Source: Persicaria tinctoria
Taxonomy: Eukaryota > Streptophyta > Magnoliopsida > Caryophyllales > Polygonaceae
Assembly: GCA_037127255.1 (NCBI GenBank)
Contig: JBANSL010000004.1
Coordinates: 26,419,967-26,483,966, forward strand
Reading direction: 5' to 3'
Length of the DNA stretch: 64,000 nt
This document shows positions 21,415 through 32,241 of this stretch, in pieces; within the stretch, counting starts at the first letter, position 1; each line of letters begins with the position of its first letter. The notes beneath the pieces were generated by a model. The model worked only from the letters and a program-made list of their open reading frames with translations. It did not search any database and was not told the origin of the DNA. The translations under genes were made by a program, and so were the position numbers.

Positions 21415-23751
21415 TGAAAAGCAAGATCGAGTCTATATGATTTCGCAAGAACAAGACAAGCATGCAAGATCAAGATATAGAGGAAGAACAGGAGATTTTT
21501 ACGAGGTTCGGATCCGTGATCCTACGTCTCCGGAGCCTCAAGAGTCATCCTTAATCCACTAGTAAATAAGGGAGAAAGTACAGATCAGGCAATCTAAAGA
21601 GTAAAAGTATAGATCTAATCCGAAACCAAAACGAAAGACATGAAAGCTAGCAAACAAGAAGAAGAAGAACTTCTTCAATAATCTCATATCTGAGGATACC
21701 GACTCAGATCTGAGAGCTAGAACCCAACATCGAGCTATTGCCGGTAGCCAAGGGATCTCTGAACACCAGGGAATCGTCGGAGAAGAAGAGCTTCGTCGAT
21801 CGGAGGTGGGAAGAGCTTGAATAGCAAACCCTAACCCTAGCTTCTCTACGCTCTCTCTCTCTCTCTCTCTCTCTAGAGAAGGAACAATGAAGCATCTAGC
21901 GAACGCCAGATGAGAGTACCTCCTTTTATAGACAAACCCTAGTACCATCCGGGAGATATCCACCAAGCTTCCAAGCAATCGGGCTCGAGGTGTAGGGGCG
22001 TGTCACATGTCATGGGCTTCAGGCCCAAAGCTCGGAAGCCATCTAGGCTCAATGCTATCCATCTAGGCTCGAGCTAACTCCCAAGAGCTTGGTTCACAAC
22101 CTTAGCCATCTTACACTTAGCCTTCCATGTCACATATACATTTTTTTTTTATAAGGTAATAATTCGAAGGTCAGACAGGTCTGGCTCATCGAGAGGCCGA
22201 CAAAATCGGCAGACGGCGAACCGTCAAACATACAGCCAAACAAACTAAAACATAAAACAATACATAACAGTGCAAACTTGGGCAAACAAACTCTGCAAAA
22301 GACACAACCTAGAAGACCTAAACCAAACTGGATGAGGCCGAAGACGACGGACGAAGCCAAGCCCACCCTGAAGTAGAACCGTAGGCCAGCGATACATCAT
22401 CACCCGATCATCCTGTGGGCAGTGAGGACGAAACACCACGGAAGCAGTCAACTCGAGTAGTGGAGACGCCACAAAAAAAACACTACCACGACCCCAGCCT
22501 ATCCCGACTCCGACAAGCTGAACCAAATCCACGGAGAAGAGCGCCAAACCACGCAACCACAGAGCCGCAAACCGCCTCAGAAAAGAGCATCCATAAACCC
22601 AATCGGGATTTAGACAACCCTGATGGGATTTTGATACGAGCCCTCACCGGATTTTTTTAAGCCCCTTTGGGATTTGATTCGAATCTCTATCAGAATTTTT
22701 ATTTTAATCTTTTTTTCCCTTGGCCTTGTTTATATAAATAAATAAATATTTATATAAAAAATTAAACCGAAAGATCCCCTCAGTTTTTTTTTAAGTAATG
22801 GTGCAAGGCTAAAGAAAAGCCTTGCACGCCAAGGAAATGTACGAGCGACAGGATCGGACCAAAACACTAGTGAGGGACGGCGGCGACGGACACCGCAATT
22901 CCGGCGCTGGAGAGAAGCCACACAGCCAGGGAAAAGGAAACGACGGCGCAGGAGGTCGGAAGAGGCCGGGTGAAAGGCGACAAGGAGGAGAGCTTGAGCC
23001 CAACACCAGCGCCACAAAGGATCGAGGCAGAAGGATGGCGACGAAGGGGAGTATACTGATAAACGGCAAACCAGGCAGAGCCCCGGGTAGCAATGGCGCC
23101 GACGGCGAAGAACAACGCCACCACCACCCAAGAGGATGAAGACGGGGAACCGACAGGACGGGTTGAAACTTCGAGCAATATATCAATCGAACCAGAGATT
23201 CAAAATTATGGGAAATGAAACCTAGAATTAGATAGGAAATTGGTAAACATGGGGAAAGAAACACAGATTCGCTAAAGCCCTCTCTCAATTTGTGTTTTGA
23301 CTGATGTCCGAAAAGGGATTTTCGGAGTTAGGGTTCGCCGAGCATGGTTTTCTCAAACCATAAGAGTTTGTTCTTGTGAAAGTCATCAGAGTAGACGACG
23401 GCTGTGGTAATCCAGGAGGAGAATGGGAAGGGGATCTTGTGTCCCACAAATTGTTAGTTCGTCGGGAAGCAAGTCCCAGGAATGGACATGATGAGAATGG
23501 GTGTGCACCACGGTGGCCCGAAAGCGACCGGAATTAGTTCGAGGCGGCCGAAGCCGAGATCGGACGACCGAAGCCGAGATCGGACGGCCGAAGCCGGGGT
23601 TGAGGCTCCCACTCTCTCTAGAAAAACTAGAGAGAGGAGAGAGTTTCCAACATTATAAATTGGTAGATTTTCCATGTCACATATACATAATACATACATT
23701 ACATACATATTATAAGGTAAAACACTTAGGAAAATATACAAGTTCTCAACA
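21415..23751 (-). repeat. 5' LTR of copia I, interrupted
   Basis: The LTR pieces are 21415-22141 and 23689-23751, about 790 bp without the retroposon and its TSD. It matches the 3' LTR apart from a shorter CT tract and a few indels. The right boundary CTCAACA is followed by TSD TCATG. Confidence 0.9.
22142..23669 (-). mobile_element. Non-autonomous retroposon R, copy 2
   Basis: The insertion is flanked by a 19-bp TSD, TTCCATGTCACATATACAT (22123-22141, 23670-23688). It ends on the minus strand in a poly-A tail (the T run at 22142-22150). A long variable TSD plus poly-A is the signature of LINE-driven retroposition. Inside there is no reverse transcriptase. The 5' half is GC-rich with several overlapping open frames without known domains, and the 3' half matches copy 1 at 5931-7200. 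A perfect 10-bp-arm hairpin, GTGCAAGGCT/AGCCTTGCAC, lies at 22801-22827. It may be a LINE derivative or a retroposed gene fragment. Confidence 0.75.
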
Positions 23752-23756
23752 TCATG

Positions 23757-24088
23757 ACACAAGGTGTTGCGGACCAGGAGTTGGGTGTGGTTAATCTTCT
23801 CATCAAAGAAGATAATCTGAGTGTTGTAAAAACACTTCTTGGGGAATAGAAGTGTCACTGGAACATTGAGCTTCAATTTTACAATTAGATACGATCTTGG
23901 CCTTGACTCTTTCTCTAATATTTCCGTTCGTCATATTTTTAGAGAAGCGAATACCGTTGACGATAGGTTCTTGCATCTGATCTATAATATCTGTGTTCAT
24001 AAAGCTTTGAATTTTGCAAGGGTGATAGTTGACGGTAGACTGTAGGAGCGGTTATAAACTTATACTTCGTAATTTTCTTTAAAAAAAA
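23757..24088 (+). pseudogene. LINE ORF2 RNase H fragment, right half
   Basis: LLIKEDNLSVVKTLLGE and CHWNIEL are followed by SVRHIFREANTVDDR. These match the RNase H-like (RVT_3) end of the LINE at 24637-25734 (LIEGDNLAVINALLGDWKC, TRHIFREANTVTDR). Stops and shifts are frequent. An eight-base A run at 24081-24088 probably marks the LINE tail. Together with 10690-11365 it is one plus-strand LINE split by copia I. Confidence 0.7.
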
Positions 24089-24200
24089 TTGGGGGGTGAT
24101 GGTACATGCAACATGATGCATGCTACCTAGGGTTGCTCAAATTTTCCGCGTGTGGACGGAAAGGTTGCGTATGATTGAATCCTGGGACCCACTAAATATA

Positions 24201-24424
24201 CTCCCTCCCTCTCATATTAAATGTCGTTTGTCTTTTTCTGCACGATTTTTAAGAAGCGAAAAACTCTATGAAATATTATTTTTTTAATTAATTTTTTTAT
24301 ATAATTTGATACAGTATCAAATTATATAAAAAAATTAATTAAAAAAATAATGTTTCATAGAGTCTTTCGCTCCTTAAAAAGTGTTCCGAAAAGTAAAACG
24401 ACATTTAATTTGAGACAGAGGGAG
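24201..24424. mobile_element. Stowaway-type MITE
   Basis: A 224-bp element starting CTCCCTCCCTCTCA and ending TGAGACAGAGGGAG, flanked by TA on both sides. The two halves are near-perfect inverted repeats meeting at TTTGATACAGTATCAAA, so the whole element can fold into one hairpin. It has no coding capacity. Ends and TA target fit Tc1/mariner-related Stowaway MITEs. Confidence 0.9.
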
Positions 24425-24426
24425 TA

Positions 24427-24582
24427 CATTCTTAGGAGTTTGGGACCCACATACGTCCTTCACAGCGTGGACATCCCTCTCAGCTTCCAAACATTGACAT
24501 GACCCGCGCGATTTCAATTTTAGCCTCGTTTATTTGCCCTTTTGTTTTCGTCTTCTAATTTCTTGAAGGCTTCTAAGTTCTA
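24427..24582. other. Short spacer, no gene
   Basis: Unassigned sequence between the MITE and the LINE poly-A end; no gene or element end recognised. Confidence 0.5.
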
Positions 24583-25734
24583 TTTTTTTTTTTTGAATAC
24601 AAGGAAATAAATTAGGAGAGGTAGACCCCGTACGATCTAACCCCAACCTAGAGCGTCCTTCCGGACGAGAACCTTGAGCTCTGCGTCGCACATGAAATCC
24701 TCGTCGGCGGGGATACAGTAAGCTAGATTCGTGATCCTATCTGTAACCGTATTCGCTTCCCTGAAAATATGACGAGTGAAAACCGAATTAAAGAAGACCA
24801 ATAATTGTTTAATGTCAGACATCAGAATTTCAATATTCCAAGGGCATTTCCAATCTCCCAAAAGGGCATTGATAACTGCTAAGTTATCTCCTTCTATAAG
24901 GATGTTATGAATCCCTAATAATTTCGCACGTAAAAGACCGTTACGAAGACCAAGGGCTTCTGCGAAGATCGTAGGCATATCATCGCATAACCCTCCTCCC
25001 AAAGCGACTGGATGAGCATCATGATCTCTGATAACAAAACCAAACGAGGCCTTTCCACAGGCCAGTTTTGAGCCATCAAAGTTTAGTTTGTACGAATTCG
25101 AAGGAGGTCTATCCCAATTGGAATTTTTTGGACGAAGTTTCCTCGTAGGGCAAATATTTCGATTAGAACATGTGAGTTGTTTATCTGACTGGTCTTCCCA
25201 GTCATCCAAAAGGAGGTTGAATTTAGAAGCCTGAGCCCAGGACTCGTTAACTGTCAGTAATAAAGCTTTGGTACTGGCCAGATTAGGTTTATCAGAGGGC
25301 GAGAAAACTAACTGATTTCGTTGAACCCATAAGGCCCACCATCCAAGAGCCACATCTGACATGGCACGAGGCCCAACAAGGGAACGAATACTATCCAGAG
25401 CATAATCATTTCTATGTGTATCAAAATTATAAGCAGCAGTATAAGGGATAGAAACATTTAGGATGGCTAGAACTTGTTTACTCATAGTACAGGTAAGTAA
25501 TATATGATTTGTCGATTCGTGTGAACAGTCACAGAACATACACCCCATAGGCACTGAAATATGAGAGCGTTGTAGTCTGTCTTTAGACGGTAGACCGTCA
25601 CGAGCAATCTTCCAAAGGAAATGCTTTACCTTAGGTGGAACATTTAGTTTCCAAATCCACGGACAATGGAAATCGGTAAGTGCGGCTCCATTAGGCACAA
25701 TTGATGTAGCCGTTCTAACCCTATTTACTGCCAC
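24583..25734 (-). pseudogene. 5'-truncated LINE, end of ORF2 (zf-RVT and RNase H)
   Basis: The frame is open from 25734 to the stop at 24637, 365 codons, followed by a short 3' UTR and a poly-A tail (T run 24583-24594). N-terminal part: the zf-RVT segment with WKLNVPPKVKHFLWKIA, LPSKDRL and CMFCDCSHESTNHILLTC. C-terminal part: the RNase H-like RVT_3 domain with LNFDGSKLACGKASFGFVIRDH, AEALGLRNGL, IEGDNLAVI and RHIFREANTVTDR, including the first acidic residue of the RNase H site. There is no endonuclease or reverse transcriptase, so this is a typical 5'-truncated L1 copy. The frame has no internal stop, which suggests a fairly recent insertion. The upstream end is at about 25735; I could not find a convincing TSD. 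Confidence 0.85.
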
Positions 25735-25930
25735 TCAAAAGATAGTTGATTTAATTTTTAGCTTATTTTCTAGGGGAGGGTGTGGGGCAAGATGGGATGG
25801 GATGAGTTCATTTCGCATTTCATTCCCATATAATTTTTTCGTTTTTGTGTGGGCCTTGTCCCTAGTAGGACGGGACATACTTATCCCTCAAATAAAAAAA
25901 ATATTTTAAAATTTTTAATCAATATCAATA
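25735..25930. other. Spacer, no gene
   Basis: Low-complexity G-rich then AT-rich sequence between the LINE 5' end and the Helitron-like start. Nothing recognised. Confidence 0.5.
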
Positions 25931-25985
25931 TCAATACTATATACTAAAGGAGAAGTCACTTATGCCACGTGGCCCCTTTTCTTTT
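25931..25985 (+). mobile_element. Helitron-like 5' terminus (copy 2)
   Basis: TCAATACTATATACTAAAGG is followed by AGAAGTCACTTATGCC and ACGTGGCCCC. The TC start, AT tract and AAAGGAGAAGTC box match 5840 and 26838. No 3' end is visible. Confidence 0.5.
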
Positions 25986-26198
25986 ACTATAGGTATATTA
26001 ACTAATAAAATATATTTTTTCATATTTAAATATTTTATTAGTTATTATAAATCAAAATAATTATTTAAATAAGAAATTAATTAATTAGTTTTTTTCCTAA
26101 ATCTTCATTTAATAAATTTCTTTGAAATAATTTGATTATATATTTAATTTTAATCAATTATTGTCATTTCAATAATAAAAATAAAGGTTATATATAAC

Positions 26199-26440
26199 AC
26201 TCCACCCGTCTCAAAATAGTTTTTGTTTTTCTTTTGGCACATTTTTAAGAACGATAAAACCTATATAAAATATCAATGATTTTATTAATTTACAAAAATA
26301 ATTTCATATTAAATACAATTATATATGAAATTATTTTAAAAAAATTGTTTAAAAAGCTAATATTTTATAGAGTTTTTAGCTTCTAAAAAACCGTAAGTCA
26401 AAATGTCTAAAAAATAATTTTTGTGAGACAAAGAGAGTAT
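26199..26440. mobile_element. Degenerate Stowaway-like MITE
   Basis: The left end CACTCCACCCGTCTCAAAATAG and the right end (reverse complement ACTCTCTTTGTCTCACAAAA) are imperfect inverted repeats around an AT-rich palindromic centre (TTTCATAT and ATATGAAA). TA flanks are plausible. It is more decayed than the MITE at 24201. Confidence 0.55.
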
Positions 26441-26837
26441 AATATATAGTCAGGATATTTGGATAACACATGATAATTTTCATTTACAATTACAAACCAT
26501 TTTGTTATACGTGGTATAAATTTATCTTACCGGCCTATTATTATAAATAATCTTCTAAGTTAATCTATTTTTACCAATAACTTTTTTAAAACAAATAACC
26601 TTTGATTTATTTGTTTTGAGCTAATTATGCATTTTATTTGAATTTTAGAGCTATGTAATATTGAAATAAATAGTCAATTATAACACTAAAAATTATTGTA
26701 TTTTAAAAGGTTATAATCTTAATTATAATTGACATAAAGAAAACTCTATAAAGAATCAAATATTAAATATGAAGTATCTTTTATTTATATTTTTAATTAA
26801 AATAAATATTTATTAGAATTAACCCAATCTTTTGTAA
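26441..26837. other. AT-rich non-coding stretch
   Basis: Very AT-rich sequence with no ORF, repeat or element end that I can support. Confidence 0.6.
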
Positions 26838-26905
26838 TCTATTATTATTATATATAATAAAGGAGAAGTCCTCTGTGCCAAATGTCGGCTTCTCCTTAAT
26901 CGTAG
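26838..26905 (+). mobile_element. Helitron-like 5' terminus with hairpin (copy 3)
   Basis: TCTATTATTATTATATATAA leads to AAAGGAGAAGTCCTC, with a hairpin GGAGAAG/CTTCTCC. CTTAATCGTAGT follows, as at copy 1. The sequence just downstream (26985) shares the CTTAATCAATATAGC block seen near 7213. No 3' end is visible before the MULE at 27152. Confidence 0.5.
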
Positions 26906-27151
26906 TATTTTCAACCATTTGAAAAAAAAATCAAGAAAATATAGCAATATGTGTTAAATATTGTATATAATTTTTATCCAACACCACTTAATCAATATAG
27001 CAAGATATGCTTAAAATAAGTATGAGACTATTTAAAAAAAAAATTAAAAAATTAAATATTGTATATAATTTTTATCACCTTAAAAAACGTGCATGAATAG
27101 TAAAAAGACAAATATAATGGAACTGATGGAGTATATGGATATATTACTTTC

Positions 27152-28964
27152 GATTATAGATCATATGAGAACAAGCCTTATTGAGTAACATGAGAACAGA
27201 TCTAGGCCTTTGATGGATGAAAAATGGAGGGTTGTGATTATTCCTGGATAATTTATTATTTTAATTAAAAAATTAAAAAATGGATTTTCCTTCTCATTAG
27301 TCGCGCGTGTAACAATCCCTCATCTTCATTAAAAACCGTCGACCGTACTCCCATTCCGAGCATAATGCTCAACTCTAAAAGAGAGATCCAAGGTGGGCGG
27401 CTCGGCGGCTCCTAGCTAAATGCGAATTAGGGTTAGTTCTGAGAGGTGCGGCGAAGGCAGACGATGAAGCCGGAGCCAGAGGTGCAGATCTGGGAGAATC
27501 GATGGTGATTTCGGTGGTTGCGAACAGAGCCTGGATGCGCGATTGGTAGATCGAAGACGACAGCGACGGAGACGAGGCTTTTTTTGGCAGTCGAATGCGG
27601 AGGGCGAAAAGCTGAGTGGAGGGCAGCGAAGAACTCATCGCACAGGGTGCTTCACTTCTCTCATCTGTCGTCGCCAAAGAATTGCGCAGGTTAACGCTTC
27701 ACTACCCTCCCTCTTCCCCTCAGATCTCGATCTCTCTGGCTCATCTGTATCACCTCGTCTCCGCTTTGCCGCATCGGAAAGAGAAACGAATCAATGCTAT
27801 TGTTCCCTCGTCCTCTAGAGTTGCCATATTGAAGAACCAGTGTTCGGCACTCATTTGCTCCACCTTTCGATTGTTTTTTTTTAAGTAAGTTAATTAGCCC
27901 TAATCTATGCATTCTATGCACAAGAGAGATCCGATGAGGGAGGGAACCTGTGCAGATCGATCTCCCTATTGCATATTTCACTAGATCTGCATTTCTTAGA
28001 ATTTGTACGTAGGTTTCTATTTGCATTTTTTTTTCCCATCACACTCTCTTCATTAGAATTTGTACATGAATTATAAATGTTAGTGATATTTAGGATTCAT
28101 TGAATCGATATGTTATCTTGTTCGGATTGTAGATGATCACCTTCGGACTCCCATGGCCGAAGTGACGATCGGATTATTCGATGCCCATGGTGGCAGCGGC
28201 GGTTAGATGCCCAGATCTGCAATTTCATTTTTAAAGGTTGAATGTTCAAATTCAAATGCATCTTGCCTGCAATTTCAATTTCATTGTTGCCTGCGATTTC
28301 CTAAATTGTCGGTTCATTATTCAATCTCAGAGGTATTCGGGAGAAAAATCGAATTATTCAAGGGTATGAACCGAATTATTCACGTGTATGAACCGATTTT
28401 GTGTTTACGGAGATGAGTTTTTTTTAAATGTGCGGTCATATAAAGGAAAAATGCATCTATACTATTGAATAAGCATGTGATACTATCGAATAATCCAGCG
28501 ATACCATCGAATAATATTAGTTATTTGTTAAAATGACGTAAGTAATCGAATAATATTATAACACCATCGAATAATTAAGCTATACCATCGAATAATCAAG
28601 CGATATCATCAAATAATCAAGCGATATTATCGAATAATTATTAGTTAAAAGTTCAGGACGTTTTTAAGGTGGTAGCCTCTTAGAATAATCCATCGATACT
28701 ATCGCATAATCCGTCGATGCGATCGAATAATCCAAGATATATCATCGAATAATCCAGATATACCATCGAATAATTTCAAGAGAGTGCATCACACACTCCC
28801 CCAATTCAGCAAGTGGGCATTAAAAATTGTGGGTCCCACTTATTTTTAATTTATAAAAAAGGCTAAAATTGCCTTTTAATCTCGACCATCCATTTCATCC
28901 AATCAACAGCCCGGATGTGTTCTCATGATACACAATAAGCAATGAGTACACTTGAACCATCCCC
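27152..28964. mobile_element. MULE with 10-bp TSD, non-autonomous
   Basis: The flanking repeat TATTACTTTC (27142-27151, 28965-28974) is a 9-10 bp TSD, as Mutator-like elements make. The ends are imperfect inverted repeats over about 75 bp. The left reads CATGAGAACAGATC then GGCCTTTGATGGATGA; the right end in reverse complement reads CATGAGAACACATC then GGGCTGTTGATTGGATGA. There is no transposase. The interior has GC-rich gene-like sequence (27370-27890) with a 100-codon minus-strand frame rich in Ser/Ala (27677-27375) of unknown origin, a possible captured fragment. Confidence 0.8.
28328..28775. repeat. Array of TCGAATAAT units inside the MULE
   Basis: A unit close to GATACCATCGAATAATCAAGC recurs about ten times, in clusters at 28470-28515, 28560-28640 and 28690-28775. 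Related ATTATTC units lie just upstream. Units are about 20 bp, imperfect and unevenly spaced. Position next to the right inverted end suggests subterminal repeats of the element. Confidence 0.75.
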
Positions 28965-31069
28965 TATTACTTTCTACCTCTTTTATTTGTAGTCAATGAA
29001 AACATTATCTACTATGATATTTGAAGGTTCGGTAATGTATAAGAAAGTAGAATAAAGATAATCTAGAAGGGGGGATGAATAGAGTATGTCAACTTTTCGC
29101 TGATAATCTCAAGACTTTTGAAACGCTTGCAAAACCCTTTCAGAGTCGACTTAATTCTTTCCTTTGGAAAACCTAAATCACAAAAGAGTTATACAATTCG
29201 AAACAAGTGTGGAAATATGGTAAAGCAATAAGTAAAGAGCGCAACGAATTGTTAACGAGGTTCGGCTCCTTAAAGGCTTAGTCCCCGCCTAGGGTTCTTC
29301 CACAACCCTAGGATTCAACCAGCTTTATTGATTCACAAGACTTAGGATCTTAATAGCTCACCGAGAAGCCTCTCTCCTATACAATTGCAATCTAGTCAAA
29401 TCACGACCCCTTGGAGTCCTAGACCAATCTAGAAGAGCCCCACCTCTCTCAGCTATCTAATACAATCCTCTTACACTTCGTGAATCAATCGCCTAGTGCC
29501 CACTTCCTGAGTTAGAAACTCTTGAGTATAACACTCTCTCGAAATATATCATATAAGCTCACTTTGTAACTTTCAAATGTTTTGAAACAAAATATACAAC
29601 TCTTAACGCCTAGCAGAGAGTACACGAAGAAGACAAATTGACTTGAGGTCTTGTGTGCGATGTAGATCAATGAGGTTTGTGTTCAACGCTTGTGTGTCTG
29701 TCCTCTCTTCTTCATCTCCTTTTTATACTTGATCAAATCGGCGCCAACTTTCAAAGAAGGATATTCTCTTAGCGGCTAGAACAGATCACGACCTTAGAAG
29801 CAATCTTCACAATCTTCTATTCTGGGAAACTTCGAAGTCATGATCCTCCAGATTTGATCTTCACGTCTTTTAGCTTAAGGAAGGAGATTTCATTCAAAAT
29901 TCTTGCTGCATTGTTAGTGCATAATATATAGAGTAAATGGTACTCAATATACCAAAAATTCTCACCCTTTGCAAAATTATCACTCCCCCATAAAAAATGT
30001 AGTAAATGTGAAAAGGTGAAATTTTTTTGCAAAACTAACCGGTCATGGTGACCTTGTATCATGGGTTAATTAATTTGGGCGGGCTTTTGAAATTTTGGAA
30101 ATCTTTGGGTGAGATTTAAGGGATTAGAAAAGGAGAGAGAGAGAGAGAGAGTTCATTCTCCCAAAATCAAATCTACAGATATGGAGAGAGAGAGAGAGAT
30201 CACGAAGGAGGAGGAGAGAAGTGGAGGAGGCGATTGAGAGGCGGTGACTTCCGGTGGCGGCGACTGAGAAGCGTAGACGGAACCCACCCCACCACCACCG
30301 TTCGAACCGCTACCCTCAACCGCCCATCCAACGGAGAGAGAAGCCCGGGAGGCGATTACATAACGGAGAAGACAATGAAGAAATTAAAGGAAGAAACTTT
30401 GGAGGAGTTTCGAAGAAGAAGAAACCCCACCCCCAGAGAAATATTGAAGGCGATTGAAGAAGACCAATCCCCCGCCCACGCAGAAAGCAAGTAAGTACTC
30501 ATCCTCCCTCTATTGAACTCGAAAATTTTGTAGATCGTCCTATTGTAGATAGTCAGCCAGTTTGGGGAGAAATCGGATTGAAATTTTTTTGAAACCCTAA
30601 CTTTGTGGGAGTTGGAAGGTTTGGGGAAATTGAGGAAGTTGTGATTTTCAAATGGACATGGAAGTCATCGGGGATCTGAAGACGAAATTGAAATTGAAGG
30701 TCTTAACATGAGTGAATCGAACTGAAAATCTCGATTAATTGGTGGATTTTGGAATGGGGCAATAGTTAACGTCACTGATTTTTTACTGTCATACATTTTT
30801 CTGTCACGCATTTTTTCTTTACTGGCACATATTTTTTCTTTACTGGCACGGATTTTTGTTTGACCAGCAACAATGGTGATGTTGTGTCTTTTCGTGTGTG
30901 TTTTGTTGTCCTGCTGAGATGGGTATGGAATGATGTTGAATGTGGTAAAGGGGAAGGTGAATGGTAGACAGAATGGGTGTGTATTATTTTGGAAATCGGA
31001 AACTTTTTTTGGATTTCAAGATCGGGGGTGTTTAGTGACTAATTGCCTTCAAAATATAATGCTAATAAT

Positions 31070-31190
31070 GGGTTATACTTGTACATCGTTGTAAGTTTGT
31101 TTCTATGTGTTGAAGTATGTTGTGATTGAAACCATTAATGTTACACTGGACGATGTCATTTGAGAGTAATGTAGGTTTGTTTCTAGGGTT
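31070..31190. repeat. Internal direct repeat of the MULE, copy 1
   Basis: About 120 bp from GGTTATACTTGTACATCG to TTTGTTTCTAGGG. It matches 32122-32241 at high identity by eye, about 1.05 kb away. Confidence 0.8.
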
Positions 31191-32121
31191 GTCATATGTG
31201 TATTACATAAGTTTTTTTATTGTTGACACTATTGTGTAGTTGTGTATGTGTGGTGTTTGTTTCATTCTTTCTTTGTGTCAGTTACCATTTTGAGATTATT
31301 TGAACATGTGTATTTGTCGGACATATGAATATGTGAACATTTGTATTCGTGACATTTGTGTAGTTGTGTCATTTGTGTAATGTTATCTGTTTTGACATAA
31401 ACATTATTTTGACTGGCTAGACACATGTATATACTGGCTAGGATTATTGTTAAAATGGCTATTATTTGAACACCTGTATGACAGATAAAGTAGACAATGA
31501 GAAAATTGAAAAGAAAAAAAGTAGCGAGACCGTCGAACAACAAGGTATTAACTGTAATAACTTCTCGGACAGATTAAGGGCCTTCTTTTTGTCTCGGTGA
31601 TGTTAAACATGTCGTGTCGTGTGATATTTGTGCAGCCGACACTAGCCCTTCCTCTGGAAAAGTATTTCAGAGGTGTGAGACATGATACGAGCTCCAGGGG
31701 CGACTCCTCCGGTTTACCATCAAGGAATTTTGCCTCGTCGCCGACCTCAAATGTGCTAGAAGAAATCGGGACTTTGAGGAGGAGAATCACAAAGATGACA
31801 TTCAAAGCTTCTTTGGAAGGGAACTTTAGTACTTTGTAGTGTTTGGTTTACTTGTTAAACATTTAATCGTTTCCACCTTTTGGATGACTTGTATTTGATG
31901 ACCGATAAGTTATGTTGTGGACACTTTTTTATATTCATTATGGATGGTTGTTGTGAATATTGCGTTATAACGCATTTCATTTGGGTTTAATGGCCGATAT
32001 TCTTAGGTTGGGAAGTTTCTGAGATAGATAAAATATGTCAGGTGTTATTCTTTTATCGGCTAAGCCATCATTGTCACTGGCTAGATAATAGTATTTACTG
32101 GCTAGTAAGCATACATCGCAA

Positions 32122-32241
32122 TGAGTTATACTTATACATCGTTGTAAATTTATTTATATGTGTTGAAGTATGTTGTGATTGAAATCAGTAATGTTACAAT
32201 GGACGATGTCATTTGAGAGTAATATAGGTTTGTTTCTAGGG
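32122..32241. repeat. Internal direct repeat of the MULE, copy 2
   Basis: The partner of 31070-31190, in the same orientation. The best-preserved block contains TGTTGAAGTATGTTGTGATT and GACGATGTCATTTGAGAGTA. Confidence 0.8.

Larger units (their letters stand above)
11366..23751 (-). mobile_element. Copia element I with three nested insertions
   Basis: The LTRs start TGAAAAGC and end CTCAACA on the plus strand (11366-15583 and 21415-23751). The flanking TSD is TCATG at 11361-11365 and 23752-23756. The PBS is at 21400-21411. Removing three insertions leaves about 4.2 kb: gag, a protease remnant, GAG-pre-integrase and integrase. The reverse transcriptase and RNase H are missing, and integrase C-terminal coding lies directly against the 3' LTR. 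The insertions are 11682-14992, 16793-20147 and 22142-23669, each with its own TSD. The element is defective. Confidence 0.9.

Noticed and set aside
22730..23288. Several 100-160 residue frames in retroposon R
   Set aside because: They overlap on both strands in GC-rich sequence and none is clearly conserved with copy 1; not supported as proteins.
27375..27677. Possible host protein of 100 residues on the minus strand
   Set aside because: Low-complexity Ser/Ala sequence inside a MULE with no known domain; kept only as a possible captured fragment.
28440..28790. Regular repeats resembling a CRISPR array
   Set aside because: Units are imperfect and unevenly spaced without unique spacers, there are no cas genes, and the context is a plant MULE.
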